The notes: generated by a model from the sequence alone, not told the origin. Shown: positions 1 to 9,271, numbered from the stretch's first letter. The stretch is DNA of 64,000 nt from JAIOSM01 sp964565415 (GCA_964565415.1 CAZMEX010000002.1:1-64000), one strand, 5' to 3'. Translations and numbers: made by a program.

Positions 1-48
1 ACTATGGCATAAATATTATTAATTTTGCAGATGGGGTTTGTTAAGCGC

Positions 49-689
49 TTACTTATCTCTGTTGGAATACATGCCCCTTATGGTTGGATTTAGATTAATT
101 CCATATACAAAGGCAATAACATTATCAAGTTTTGTGTACCAGTAAGAACACTCAAGCTTGACTCTGTTCTGTAATAAAGATTGTCTAATCCCAATTTCCC
201 AGGTTTTTCCCTTTTCCGGTTCTAGATTTATGTTTCCATACTTGGGATCATAGAGATTAAAAAAAGTAGGTGCTTTAAAACTTGTGCCGTAATTAAGATA
301 CGGGGTTGTATGGGTAGCTTGAATGGTATAGCTGACACCAGCCTTACCTGTGACCTGGTTACCAAATTCCTTATGGTGATCATTTCTCAATCCCAATGAC
401 AGAACCAAACTATCGTCTAGCAGAAGAAACTGGTCATTCAAGTAAAATGAATAAATATCAGTTTTATTGGCAACATCACCATATTTACCCCATTTTTTTC
501 CTTTCTGCCTTTGAAATTCTGCCCCGAACAGCAGGGTATTGCCCAGGCTGTCCATAAAATTTTTATCCCATATGATATTATAGCACGGTAGTTATCATCT
601 TGGTAATAATAAGGTTTACCATCTCCCCTGTCGTAGACCGGAACGATTTCTCCCTTTTTATAATAATCTTTCCAGTTCAGGGTAAACAT
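49..689 (-). pseudogene. Decayed TonB-dependent (BtuB-like) receptor, barrel fragment
   Basis: Two reading frames on the minus strand together encode part of an outer-membrane TonB-dependent receptor beta-barrel. The first runs from 689 to about 555 and opens directly in barrel-like sequence (KDYYKKGEIVPVYDRGDGK). The second runs from about 555 to 49 and continues with DSLGNTLLFGAEF, SLGLRNDHHKEF, YGTSFKAPTFFNLYDP and LEPEKGKTWEIG, the last two being typical of cobalamin/siderophore receptors. One extra base in the A5T4 run near 556-564 would join the frames. No signal peptide, TonB box or plug domain precedes the fragment, and the frame stops at 49-51 before the C-terminal strands. I infer a gene that lost its 5' part, took a frameshift and stopped early. 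The cobalamin riboswitch remnant just upstream suggests B12 as the former substrate. The frameshift itself could be a homopolymer sequencing error, but the missing N-terminus could not. Confidence 0.75.
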
Positions 690-697
690 TTTATTGA

Positions 698-775
698 AGC
701 ATTTTATTCGGTTACAGCAGCGCGTCTGCGATGGATTTTCACCATCTTCCCTGTACCTGGCGCAGATTATGTTAT
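698..775 (-). promoter_or_regulatory. Partial cobalamin riboswitch (remnant)
   Basis: On the minus strand this stretch contains the conserved core of the cobalamin (B12) riboswitch: AGGGAA, then GGTGAAAATCC, a GACGCGC segment and GCTGTAACCG, in the right order and spacing. The rest of the aptamer and the expression platform are missing, because the barrel fragment of the receptor begins about 20 bases further on. I infer that a deletion joined the middle of the riboswitch to the middle of the receptor gene. No other B12 gene is present in the window. Confidence 0.7.
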
Positions 776-1239
776 TTAAAAATTACATATTCCCCTCCTA
801 TTCAAGTTTAAATTAAAAATTGTCCTAGGTGGTAATAGTAGAAAACATGATTAAGTTTGTCAATATTAGTCGACTTGGAATTATTGAGGATTGCCCATTG
901 GTTTTTTTATTAATTATTTTTTAATTATAATGCTAATGCAAATTGCCAGGTAAAGGAGATATTTATTCTGAAATATATTATCAGACCTATTCTTTCTCTG
1001 CTTTTAGGGATAAATATAAAAGCTTACTCTCTGTCAAGAAATATATGCAAAATTTTTAAAAAAGCTATCGTCATTTTTATTTATCTGATAAACAATAATT
1101 TATGAAATTTTTAGCTATTAGAAACAGGATAATCACTGCAAAAAATTTAAAGTTTAGTCCTACTGCTCATGAACAATGGTGCAAGTTAAATGAACAGTAT
1201 TTTGTATATTAAATCCTCCATAATAACTTATTGAGATGA
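776..1239. other. AT-rich intergenic stretch without a recognised gene
   Basis: I see no convincing gene here. A run of about 45 codons follows an AAAGGAG-like site at about 955 and opens with CTG at 970. It reads as a hydrophobic, lysine-rich peptide but has no usual start codon and resembles nothing I recognise. Degraded remains of the receptor locus are possible. Confidence 0.4.
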
Positions 1240-2169
1240 GTGCATGAAGTAATGAAAAGCCTTGCAATCAAAGTAAAAAATTTAGTAAAATTTTATGGTG
1301 ACTCCAAAATCATTGATAATCTGAGTTTTGAAGTTCCAGAGGGTATTTGTTTTGGTATTTTGGGACCAAATGGTGCTGGGAAGACAACCACCATGCAAAT
1401 CCTCTATGGCAAAGTCAAGCGTAAAAAAAACAGGGATACTGAAGTAAATGTATTTGGGTATGATCCATTAACCAATGAGCTTGAAATCAAGTTTATTACA
1501 GGTATTATTCCCCAGGAGGATAATTTCGATGCTGAATTGAGCGTCTTTCAAAATCTCTTGATTTATTCAAAATTTTATGGATTGTCAAAAAAACAAGCTC
1601 TCCCAAGAATTCAATCAGTACTTGAATTCATTGATCTAGAAGAGAAAAAAAATGCAAGGATTAAAGAGTTATCAGGGGGCATGAAAAGACGTTTGTTAAT
1701 TGCAAGGGCTCTTTTAAATAACCCTAGATTATTAATACTTGATGAACCTACTACAGGGCTTGATCCCCAGGTTCGGCATCATATCTGGAACAAATTACGG
1801 GATTTAAAGAAGCAGGGAGTTACAATACTTCTTACAACCCATTACATGGAAGAGGCATATCAGATTTGTGATCATCTTATAATAATGGATAAAGGAAAAA
1901 AAATCTCCAAGGGTACGCCCATAGAGTTAATTGAAAAAAATATTGAAAAATATGTGCTTGAAATAATCAAAAACAATTCAAAGTATAAAGAGAATAATTC
2001 ACCGGGTATCAGGGTTGAAACCTCCCACGACAGAACATTGATTTATTCTGATAATTTGGATGAAATAAAAAAAATCCCAGATGTTCTGAAACCGGGAGAT
2101 TACTATATCAGGCAATCAAACCTTGAGGATGTTTTTCTAAAGATAACCGGGAAAAATTTTAATGAATAA
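1240..2169 (+). CDS. ABC-2 type exporter, ATP-binding subunit (NodI/CcmA-like)
   Basis: This is the ATPase of an ABC-2 exporter. It has Walker A GPNGAGKTTT, the signature LSGGMKRR, Walker B LLILDEPTTGLD and the H-loop TTHYMEEA, followed by a C-terminal extension of about 80 residues as in NodI/DrrA-type exporters. A GTG at 1240 and an ATG at 1252 are both possible starts; neither has a strong ribosome binding site. It overlaps the permease gene by 8 bases, so the two are surely translated together. NodI/NodJ-like pairs outside rhizobia export varied lipids, glycans or drugs, and the sequence does not say which. One ATPase plus one permease suggests a complex of two of each in the inner membrane. 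Confidence 0.9.
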   Translation: MHEVMKSLAIKVKNLVKFYGDSKIIDNLSFEVPEGICFGILGPNGAGKTTTMQILYGKVKRKKNRDTEVNVFGYDPLTNELEIKFITGIIPQEDNFDAELSVFQNLLIYSKFYGLSKKQALPRIQSVLEFIDLEEKKNARIKELSGGMKRRLLIARALLNNPRLLILDEPTTGLDPQVRHHIWNKLRDLKKQGVTILLTTHYMEEAYQICDHLIIMDKGKKISKGTPIELIEKNIEKYVLEIIKNNSKYKENNSPGIRVETSHDRTLIYSDNLDEIKKIPDVLKPGDYYIRQSNLEDVFLKITGKNFNE

Positions 2170-2941
2170 AATACAACCTCCATCTTTCTCCAACAGAGTA
2201 TACAGTGTCTGGTACCGGCATATTCTTGTTTATGTTAAAAACATATTCAGCAATGGTATACCTCCATTTCTTGAGCCATTGCTTTTCCTTGCCGGAGTTG
2301 GCATTGGTCTTGGCGGATTTGTAGGTGAAATTAACGGTATTGCTTATGTTACCTTCCTTGCATCTGGAATCATTGCACCCCCTGCAATGTTTACAGCAGC
2401 ATATGAATGCACATTTGGAACATTCATAAGGCTTGAATTTGATAAAGTATATGACGGCATGATTGCATCTTCAATAACTGTAGATGATCTTTTTATAGGT
2501 GAAATTCTATTTGCCGGTACAAAAGGCCTCTTCTTCTCTTCTGCTGTATTAGCTGTTCTATCTTCCTTCGGACTTATAGAATCCCCCATGGCAATTTTCA
2601 CTGTTTTTGTAGGATTTTTCACAGCAATGATGTTTGCAGCATTATCTTTGTTAGTGACTAGTTTTGTAAATAATATTAACCATTTTAATTTTTATTTTAC
2701 AGGATTTATTACACCCACCTTCTTTTTATCCGGTATTGTTTTCCCCTTGAATACACTTCCGAAATTTGTTGAAATATTTGCCCTGATCTTCCCATTGGTT
2801 CATTCTGTCAACCTTATGAGAGCTTTCTGCTTTAATAAATTCGAATTATCCTTGATTGGTGATGTCCTTTATATCATTACTTTTGTTTTAGCAATTGGAT
2901 TTCTTGCAATTTTAAGGTTAAGACAAAAGATAATAACTTAA
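2162..2941 (+). CDS. ABC-2 type exporter, permease subunit (NodJ-like)
   Basis: This 259-residue integral membrane protein has about six hydrophobic segments in the ABC2_membrane/NodJ arrangement. A soluble N-terminal strip (about 1-35) is followed by membrane segments, with the family-typical stretch GFITPTFFLSGIVFPLNTLP before the last helices. It starts inside the end of the ATPase gene, so the pair forms one operon. A strong hairpin terminator follows 22 bases after the stop. No outer-membrane or adaptor partner lies nearby, and the substrate cannot be read from the sequence. Confidence 0.88.
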   Translation: MNKIQPPSFSNRVYSVWYRHILVYVKNIFSNGIPPFLEPLLFLAGVGIGLGGFVGEINGIAYVTFLASGIIAPPAMFTAAYECTFGTFIRLEFDKVYDGMIASSITVDDLFIGEILFAGTKGLFFSSAVLAVLSSFGLIESPMAIFTVFVGFFTAMMFAALSLLVTSFVNNINHFNFYFTGFITPTFFLSGIVFPLNTLPKFVEIFALIFPLVHSVNLMRAFCFNKFELSLIGDVLYIITFVLAIGFLAILRLRQKIIT

Positions 2942-2963
2942 AGATAAATGCAATAAAAAAAAA

Positions 2964-2998
2964 GCTTTACAAAGTTTAACTTTGCAAAGCCTTTTTTT
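2964..2998 (+). terminator. Bidirectional Rho-independent terminator
   Basis: The arms GCTTTACAAAGT and ACTTTGCAAAGC form an 11 of 12 bp stem with a short loop, flanked by a T-run on the right and an A-run on the left. It can end the exporter operon on the plus strand and the tRNA-Leu transcript on the minus strand. Confidence 0.85.
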
Positions 2999-3002
2999 AT
3001 AA

Positions 3003-3087
3003 TGGTACCGAAGAGAGGACTTGAACCTCCACACCTCGCGGTACTAGATCCTAAGTCTAGCGTGTCTACCAATTCCACCACTTCGGC
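3003..3087 (-). tRNA. tRNA-Leu (anticodon UAG), CCA encoded
   Basis: The minus strand folds as a class II tRNA. The acceptor arms GCCGAAG and CTTCGGT pair, with A as discriminator base and an encoded CCA. The anticodon stem CTAGA/TCTAG holds the loop CTTAGGA, giving anticodon UAG (leucine, CUN codons). There is a variable arm and a T loop GTTCAAGTC. At 85 bases including CCA the length suits tRNA-Leu. Confidence 0.96.
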
Positions 3088-3343
3088 AAATAAATTGTGA
3101 GAGCATATATACTACAAGTTATCCCAATAGTCAAAGCCTGTTTTAAGAAAATTTTAATTTTATTACAAATTTTAAAAAAAAGGCTTTGACAGTGCAACCA
3201 CACAAAGCATTACCTTATACATTATAACATATTTAGTAATGCTAATATTTTATTTAATTATTTTCTTGACACACTCCTTTATATGTTTATTTTTATACCC
3301 AAGCAAAGCAGATATTATAAACCTAAAAAAAAGGAGAACAGAC

Positions 3344-3778
3344 ATGACACTAATACGATACAACCCATTAAACGAAGTATCATTATTCCGTAACAATCTT
3401 GGGAGATTTTTTAATGACTCTTTTTTCACCGACGTAAACCATAATCAGGATAAAGAGTGGCAGCCTGTTGTGGACATCATGAAAAAAGATGGTAAAGTTA
3501 TTGTCACAGCAGAACTTCCAGGAATAAACAAAAAAGATATCTCCATTGATGTTGATGAAGATGTACTAACCATAAAGGGAGAGCGCAAAACTGAAAATGA
3601 GACAAAAGAAGTTGATTTTTATAGAAAAGAGAGATTCATCGGTTCATTTTCACGATCTTTTGTACTGCCAGCTGGTGTTTCAACGGAACAGATCAATGCA
3701 GAATATAAAGATGGAATATTAAAAATTGAAATCCCCGAAGCAAAAAAAGAAGAGGCTAAACAGATAACAATTAACTAA
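3344..3778 (+). CDS. Small heat shock protein, Hsp20/alpha-crystallin family
   Basis: This is a 144-residue ATP-independent holdase that would bind unfolding proteins in the cytoplasm. The N-terminal segment MTLIRYNPLNEVSLFRNN is typical of bacterial class A Hsp20. The alpha-crystallin domain spans about 40-135 (PVVDIMKKDGKVIVTAELPG, then AEYKDGILKIEIP, the conserved A-x-x-x-G-x-L motif). I chose ATG 3344 because AAGGAG lies 8 bases upstream and the family starts here. The frame is open further upstream to 3239 but that part encodes unrelated hydrophobic residues. TTGACA-like elements lie at 3186 and 3266, without a clear -10 partner, and no CIRCE or sigma-32 consensus is evident. The gene is monocistronic and ends against recD2. 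Confidence 0.93.
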   Translation: MTLIRYNPLNEVSLFRNNLGRFFNDSFFTDVNHNQDKEWQPVVDIMKKDGKVIVTAELPGINKKDISIDVDEDVLTIKGERKTENETKEVDFYRKERFIGSFSRSFVLPAGVSTEQINAEYKDGILKIEIPEAKKEEAKQITIN

Positions 3779-3802
3779 GCAACCAATTTATTAACCTAAA
3801 AC

Positions 3803-6007
3803 CTAAGGGCTGATCTGTGGTAATGCGCAGATCAGCCTGTTTTTTAAACCAGTATGTCTTATTTCAGATTTTACCGTGTTGACTGCTATGGCAAGAGCTT
3901 TTTTTGTCCCCACAAGCACAACAAGCTTTTTCCCCCTTGTTACACCGGTGTATATGAGATTTTTTTGTAGCAGCATATAGTGTTGCGTTACAATGGGAAT
4001 AATCACAACAGGATATTCTGAGCCTTGTGATTTATGTATTGAAATAGCATAGGCATGAATAATTTCATCCAAGTCAGCAAAATCATATTCAACTTCCCGC
4101 ATATTGTATAGAATAATTACTTTTTGCTCTTCAAAACTAATATCTTGAATAGAGCCGATATCGCCGTTAAAAACGAGTTTATCATAATTATTTTTAATCT
4201 GCATAACCTTATCATTAACTCTAAATTCCCGATTACCTCTGTTGATTGAAGGCTTGCCCTGCTGTTTTTTATTAATTGCTTTCTGCAGCTCAATATTCAA
4301 GTTTGCAGAGCCTGCAAGTCCCCGGTGCATTGGGGTCAGAACTTGAATATCCTTTACAGGGTCAAAGGAGTATTTGTCTTTTATTCTTTTTTTTGCAAGC
4401 TCAACAATTGTTGTAACAACATCTTCTATCTCATCTTTTTGAATAAAGAAAAAATCACTCCTCTTCTCAGTAGTAATGATGGGAAAATAACCTTTATTGA
4501 TTCTGTGGGCATTTACAATTATCAAGCTTTTTTGAGCCTGCCTGAAGATAGTATCAAGCTCTACTACACTGAACCTGCCCGATGTAATAATATCATTTAG
4601 AACATTGCCTGCTCCCACTGAAGGCAGTTGATTAACATCTCCAACAAAAATAATGGAACAATAATCTGGAACAGCTTTTAAAAGTTGGTACATAAGATAA
4701 GTATCAATCATTGATGATTCATCAAGGATAAGCAGATCACATTTCAAGGGATTTTTCTCATCTTTTTCAAAACCTGCTTTTGTCATGGAATACTTAAGCA
4801 GTCTATGTATTGTTGTTGCGGTGTGCCATGTTGCTTCATTCATTTTTTTTGCAGCTCGGCCCGTGGGAGCTGCAAGTAAAATTTTAATACCTAATTTTTT
4901 ATAGATTTTGAGGATGGCACTGATAATTGTTGTTTTACCTGTGCCGGGACCACCTGTAATAATTAGCAATTTTTCATCCAAAGCCTTTGCTATTGCAATC
5001 TTCTGCATTTTTGCAAGTTTTATGGTAAGTTGATCCTGCACCCATTTTACTGCCTTTGCTGAATCTACTTTTCGTATGCTTGAGACTTGAGCTCTAATGT
5101 TTTTCAGTCTGGAGGCTATTCCTTTTTCGCTGAAATAAAATTGAGACAAAAACACATTTTCAACTTTTTCATCGATTTTTTCATCAATTTTTTCTAATGT
5201 TTGTTCAATGACAATTTTTCTATTTTTCTTTGCAACTTCAATTGCCTCTATAATTTTTTTTCTATCTGTCTCAAGTAGTTCTACAGCTTTTCCAATTAAA
5301 CCTTCATAGGGAAAGCAGACATGACCATCATTGGAAAGTGCATGCAAAGTATAGAGAATTCCAGATTCTATTCTTAATATTGAGTCTTTTTCAATGCCAA
5401 GCTTTCCAGCAATTTTGTCAGCTGTGATAAATCCTATTCCAAAAATATCATCAGCAAGCCTGTAAGGATTATGGGTAACAACTTCTATGGAATCATCACC
5501 ATATTGCTTGAAAATTTTTGCAGCATAGGCTGAGCTTACTTCATGGGATTGTAAAAAAAGCATGACATTTCTAATCTCTTTTTGATCCACCCACGCCTTT
5601 TCAATCATTGCAATTCTTTTTTTACCAATACCTTCCACTTCCAATAATTTTTTTATGTTGTTTTCTATAATATTAAGGGATTGAGTGCCAAACAGTTTTA
5701 CAATCCTTTTTGCCATAACAGGACCAATTCCTTTAATAAGTCCTGATCCAAGATATTTTTTGATTCCAAATTGTGTGGCAGGAACTTCAATTTTATAGGT
5801 TTCAATAATAAACTGGGAGCCAAATTTGGGATGATCCACCCATTTACCCTGCATTTTTACAATCTCTCCGGGACAGGGGTTTAATAAGTTTCCCACAATT
5901 GTAACAAGATTACGCTCGCCTCTTACCTTGGCACGACAAACAGCATAGCTGTTTTCTGGATTAAAATAGGTGATTCTCTCGATTTGTCCTGTAAGCTCTG
6001 TTCTCAT
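3803..6007 (-). CDS. recD2: RecD2-type 5'-3' DNA helicase
   Basis: This 734-residue SF1B helicase is of the RecBCD-independent RecD2 type. An OB-like N-terminal domain (about 1-80) and helix-hairpin-helix repeats (about 85-210, e.g. LGSGLIKGIGPVMAKRIV) precede the motor. Walker A is TGGPGTGKTT near 351-360 with the lysine at 358, and the DEAD-like motif is LLILDESSMID. The C-terminal 2A domain has AYAISIHKSQGSEYP, the SF1 motif V/VI region. RecD2 acts in DNA repair and replication-fork protection. No recB or recC is nearby. The start codon overlaps the stop of the upstream hybrid kinase (ATGA), so the two are probably cotranscribed. Confidence 0.95.
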   Translation of the reverse strand: MRTELTGQIERITYFNPENSYAVCRAKVRGERNLVTIVGNLLNPCPGEIVKMQGKWVDHPKFGSQFIIETYKIEVPATQFGIKKYLGSGLIKGIGPVMAKRIVKLFGTQSLNIIENNIKKLLEVEGIGKKRIAMIEKAWVDQKEIRNVMLFLQSHEVSSAYAAKIFKQYGDDSIEVVTHNPYRLADDIFGIGFITADKIAGKLGIEKDSILRIESGILYTLHALSNDGHVCFPYEGLIGKAVELLETDRKKIIEAIEVAKKNRKIVIEQTLEKIDEKIDEKVENVFLSQFYFSEKGIASRLKNIRAQVSSIRKVDSAKAVKWVQDQLTIKLAKMQKIAIAKALDEKLLIITGGPGTGKTTIISAILKIYKKLGIKILLAAPTGRAAKKMNEATWHTATTIHRLLKYSMTKAGFEKDEKNPLKCDLLILDESSMIDTYLMYQLLKAVPDYCSIIFVGDVNQLPSVGAGNVLNDIITSGRFSVVELDTIFRQAQKSLIIVNAHRINKGYFPIITTEKRSDFFFIQKDEIEDVVTTIVELAKKRIKDKYSFDPVKDIQVLTPMHRGLAGSANLNIELQKAINKKQQGKPSINRGNREFRVNDKVMQIKNNYDKLVFNGDIGSIQDISFEEQKVIILYNMREVEYDFADLDEIIHAYAISIHKSQGSEYPVVIIPIVTQHYMLLQKNLIYTGVTRGKKLVVLVGTKKALAIAVNTVKSEIRHTGLKNRLICALPQISP
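3808..3843 (+). terminator. Terminator of hsp20, lying inside the recD2 3' end
   Basis: The arms GGCTGATCTG and CAGATCAGCC form a perfect 10-bp stem with a 10-base loop, followed by TGTTTTTT. It ends the hsp20 transcript. The same bases are the last codons of recD2 on the other strand. Confidence 0.85.
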
Positions 6008-8808
6008 TCTGAGTCAATTGCCTGCCAGATCAATTTTGCAAGCTCGTCATAATCCAACGGCTTTTGAATTATGGCAAACAACTCCAGATTTGAATATTCA
6101 TCCGGGGAGATCAATGAAATATCGCCGGAGCAGATAATTATTTTAACTGCCGGATCTTTTTTTCTGACCTCCCTTACAAATTCAACTCCATTCATCTGCG
6201 GCATATGCAGATCAGTGATTATAACATCATGGGAACCTTTGTTTATTCTTCCCAGGGCTTTTTTCGGTGTAAGACAAGTATCTATATCAAATCCCAGAAC
6301 ACCCAGCAGTTCATCAAATGTTTCAGCAATAACTTCCTCATCTTCAACAAAAAGCAGTTTGCCCTGCCCTGTAATCTTAATATGATTTTGATCACTCTCT
6401 TTTGCCGGCTCTGTCCTGTCTGTTGCAGGAAAATACAATTTAAATATTGTACCTTCTCCTTTTTTACTTTTAACTGATACTTCTCCTCCATGGGATTTAA
6501 CAATCCTGTGAACAATTGCAAGCCCAAGCCCGGTCCCTTTGCCCTGCTCCTTTGTTGTATAATAGGGATCAAATATATTATCTATAATATCAGATGAAAT
6601 GCCCTCCCCTGTATCACTAACTGAAAGCTGTACATAATCACCCCGGGGAAGGAACCCTGTTGAAATTTTTATACCCTCAATTTTAGCAGGCTCAAGTCCC
6701 ACCCTGATAACACCGCCTGTCTTCTCCATAGCAGATATCGCATTATAGAACAGATTCATCAAAACCTGATAAATCTGTGTGGAATCTGACAACACTTTAA
6801 AAGAGTGTTGATGAATGTCAAGCTCAATTTTTACTGACTCAGGAATTGTATTTCTAATAAATTGTGTAACTTCTTTGATTGTTGATTCAAGCTGGATTGG
6901 TTTAAAATTATCTCTTCTGTTCATGTTGCTGAATGTCATTATCTGCTTAATCAAACTTATTGCCCTGTCACATGCCCTGGTAATATTTTGAAATTTTTTC
7001 TCTCTTTTTTCAAAAATATCATCTTTATCCATTTTTAAAACTTGAATGTTGCTTGAAATCGCTGAAATGATATTTTTGAAATCATGGGCAATACCTCCTG
7101 CCAAATGCCCTGCTGCCTCCATTTTTTGTACCTGAATCATTTTTTCTTCAAGCATCTCTTTCTCTTTTCTAAGTGTAATATCATGTATAATACTATCAAT
7201 TGTTACAATTTGATTATTCTGATCCAGCCTGGCAGTCGAGTTGATGGAAACCCATATTATGCTGCCATCCTTACGATACAATTCTGCTTCAAAGTCTGAA
7301 ACTCGTTTTTTCACCCTTAGTTCAAGCAGATATTTTTCACATAAAAGATTGTCAACAAAAACCTGCTTTAAATGCTGATTTGCAAGCAGGTCAACCTCGT
7401 CGGGAAAAGAATAGCCCAGTATGTCAGCCAATGCGGGATTTACAATGGCAGTCTCATCCACAATATATATCTGTGATATTCCATCCAGAGAGTTTTCAAA
7501 TATTGAACGATATTTCTTCTCAATTATTTCAATATTTAAAAATGCGCTGGAAAATTTCATGGAGAGGTTAAAAGAGTGAAACAACATAAAAACAAACAAT
7601 CCTGCAGGTGCCATATAAAAAGAGTGAATTATCTCTTTTGCATATAAAATATCATTGATCACTGCTGCAAATCCTAAAGTAGAACCTACTACAACCAGTA
7701 ATGCTCCCTCTTTTTTATTTAAAACAGCCTTGAACATAACATAGGTCATATACAACATGGAAATCACAGTTATGACTTGATATGTTTTCATTGTATGGGA
7801 AAAGATCTGGGGCTGCGTAAAACAGACAATCAGACTGAAAATGATTGCCAGGGTTGCACTTATTTTTGATGTCCCTGGTAAGGACTCATCAGGATAGATA
7901 TTATTAATAAAAAGCACTGCCAGGGTTGTACCAAGAAAAAAACTTAAATATACAAACTTATACGCTATAAGCCAATTAAGACCTGGAAACAAAAAATAGA
8001 GGGAGTGCTCACCTGTTACTAATGTTCGCACAACAGCAGCAAGGCATAATCCGGAAAAATATAAAGTAGCTACATCTTTTCTGCGCAGGATAAAAAGAGC
8101 AAAATAGTAAATCCCTATAATTAAAATAGCACCTATTAAAAACAGATCAAAGGCAAATAATTTTATTTTCTGCTCGTACATCTGCTCAAAAAGCCCTAAT
8201 TCGATGGTACGCCAGGGACCTCCTGCTCTGTGATAATAGTTTGAAACCTGTAGGACAATTTCAGTTCCAGATTCAGCTGGAACAAAACGGATTGTTTTAA
8301 CTGCAAATTGAGGAGTCATCTCCTCTTTTGTTCTGCCAACTTTACCCACAGATATGAATTCACCATCTACCCAGACTTGACAAGCAGTGGATATGGGCAA
8401 AATTTTTAATGCATATGCTTTCTCTTTTTTAAGTTTTAATTTGAGTCTGTAAGTTGCATACCCATGACCTGGGAAAGATTCATCACCAGCCAGATAATAG
8501 TTCCAGGAACCGGGAACATTGAAGAAACCGGACATCTCGGCTGATCTGTCTGTTAGAAAATCTTTTGGAGAGTATAACTTGTTCCAGTAAAACTCCCACT
8601 CTCCATTCAGCTTAACAGAACCATTTTTCTCAAAATCCCAATCAGCTAAATTAATAACTCCTTTATAAGCTTTGGGATTAGTGATTTTTTTGTTTTTGTG
8701 AATTATTTGGGCTGCCTGATCACAAAATCCATGTTGAGCAGGAGAACATACCACAATAAAAAGGCAGGCTAAAAAAACATCAACTACAATTTTTCGGAGC
8801 ATATACAA
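6004..8808 (-). CDS. 7TMR-DISM hybrid sensor histidine kinase with receiver
   Basis: This 934-residue membrane sensor has, in order, a signal peptide (1-30), a periplasmic beta-sandwich of the 7TMR-DISMED2 type (about 45-205; NLADWDF, LNGEWEFYW, VPGSWNYY), seven hydrophobic segments (about 215-420), a PAS domain with PAC (about 435-560), HisKA with GGIAHDFKN and phosphoacceptor His575, HATPase_c (NLFYNAISAM, SDTGEGI, GTGLGLAIV), and a C-terminal receiver with VEDEE and phospho-acceptor Asp866. The DISMED2 fold resembles sugar-binding jelly rolls, so a carbohydrate-like ligand is possible. The output partner is not visible: no separate regulator or Hpt gene adjoins. Its stop codon overlaps the recD2 start. 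Transcription probably begins in the short gap above 8808. Confidence 0.93.
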   Translation of the reverse strand: MYMLRKIVVDVFLACLFIVVCSPAQHGFCDQAAQIIHKNKKITNPKAYKGVINLADWDFEKNGSVKLNGEWEFYWNKLYSPKDFLTDRSAEMSGFFNVPGSWNYYLAGDESFPGHGYATYRLKLKLKKEKAYALKILPISTACQVWVDGEFISVGKVGRTKEEMTPQFAVKTIRFVPAESGTEIVLQVSNYYHRAGGPWRTIELGLFEQMYEQKIKLFAFDLFLIGAILIIGIYYFALFILRRKDVATLYFSGLCLAAVVRTLVTGEHSLYFLFPGLNWLIAYKFVYLSFFLGTTLAVLFINNIYPDESLPGTSKISATLAIIFSLIVCFTQPQIFSHTMKTYQVITVISMLYMTYVMFKAVLNKKEGALLVVVGSTLGFAAVINDILYAKEIIHSFYMAPAGLFVFMLFHSFNLSMKFSSAFLNIEIIEKKYRSIFENSLDGISQIYIVDETAIVNPALADILGYSFPDEVDLLANQHLKQVFVDNLLCEKYLLELRVKKRVSDFEAELYRKDGSIIWVSINSTARLDQNNQIVTIDSIIHDITLRKEKEMLEEKMIQVQKMEAAGHLAGGIAHDFKNIISAISSNIQVLKMDKDDIFEKREKKFQNITRACDRAISLIKQIMTFSNMNRRDNFKPIQLESTIKEVTQFIRNTIPESVKIELDIHQHSFKVLSDSTQIYQVLMNLFYNAISAMEKTGGVIRVGLEPAKIEGIKISTGFLPRGDYVQLSVSDTGEGISSDIIDNIFDPYYTTKEQGKGTGLGLAIVHRIVKSHGGEVSVKSKKGEGTIFKLYFPATDRTEPAKESDQNHIKITGQGKLLFVEDEEVIAETFDELLGVLGFDIDTCLTPKKALGRINKGSHDVIITDLHMPQMNGVEFVREVRKKDPAVKIIICSGDISLISPDEYSNLELFAIIQKPLDYDELAKLIWQAIDSE

Positions 8809-8881
8809 AATCCTATTTATACAACAAACTATAAATCACCCATATACTGTATAAATATTGTCCAGGTTTGTAAATAAAAAC

Positions 8882-9271
8882 TTATTTTGACTCTTTTCTC
8901 TCTTTTAATACTGTTTTTAACACTGAAAGCGCAGTATTACATGCAGGAACGCCAGCATAAATACTTGTCTGAAACATTGTTTCTGCAATCTCCTCTTTAG
9001 AACACCCCACATTAAAAGCTGCATGCACATGCAATTTTAACTCTTCAGGTTTTGATAAAGATGTAAGGGCTGCCACAGTGACAAGCTGTCTTGTTTTATG
9101 GGGTATTTTTTCTCTTGAATACATTGTTCCTGTAATATATAGAGACATACTCTTTGCAAGATCTTTATCAAACTCTCTCCATAAATTATACGGCTTTTCT
9201 TCATCTTTGACACTGCTGAAATATAATTTTGCCGTATCTCCTGTCTTTTTTATAAGCTCTTTTTCATCCAT
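8882..9271 (-). CDS. Carboxymuconolactone decarboxylase (CMD/AhpD-like) family protein
   Basis: This protein of 129 residues matches the CMD family: RQLVTVAALTSL, LHVHAAFNVGCSKEEIAE and YAGVPA are the family's conserved stretch. True AhpD proteins carry E-x-x-C-x-x-H; that pair of cysteines is not seen here, so it is closer to the 4-carboxymuconolactone decarboxylase branch. The aerobic beta-ketoadipate role does not fit an anaerobe, and the function here is unknown. ATG 9271 is preferred (AGGGA upstream; family N-terminus); the open frame upstream to 9346 runs into a terminator hairpin. It follows that terminator, so it may be made at a lower level than, or separately from, the glutaryl-CoA genes upstream. 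Confidence 0.8.
   Translation of the reverse strand: MDEKELIKKTGDTAKLYFSSVKDEEKPYNLWREFDKDLAKSMSLYITGTMYSREKIPHKTRQLVTVAALTSLSKPEELKLHVHAAFNVGCSKEEIAETMFQTSIYAGVPACNTALSVLKTVLKERKESK

Noticed and set aside
960..1104. Small CTG-initiated hydrophobic frame after AAAGGAG
   Set aside because: CTG start, no recognisable family and AT-rich context; too weak to call a gene.
3239..3343. Longer N-terminus for Hsp20
   Set aside because: The added residues are hydrophobic and unlike the family; AAGGAG sits right before ATG 3344.
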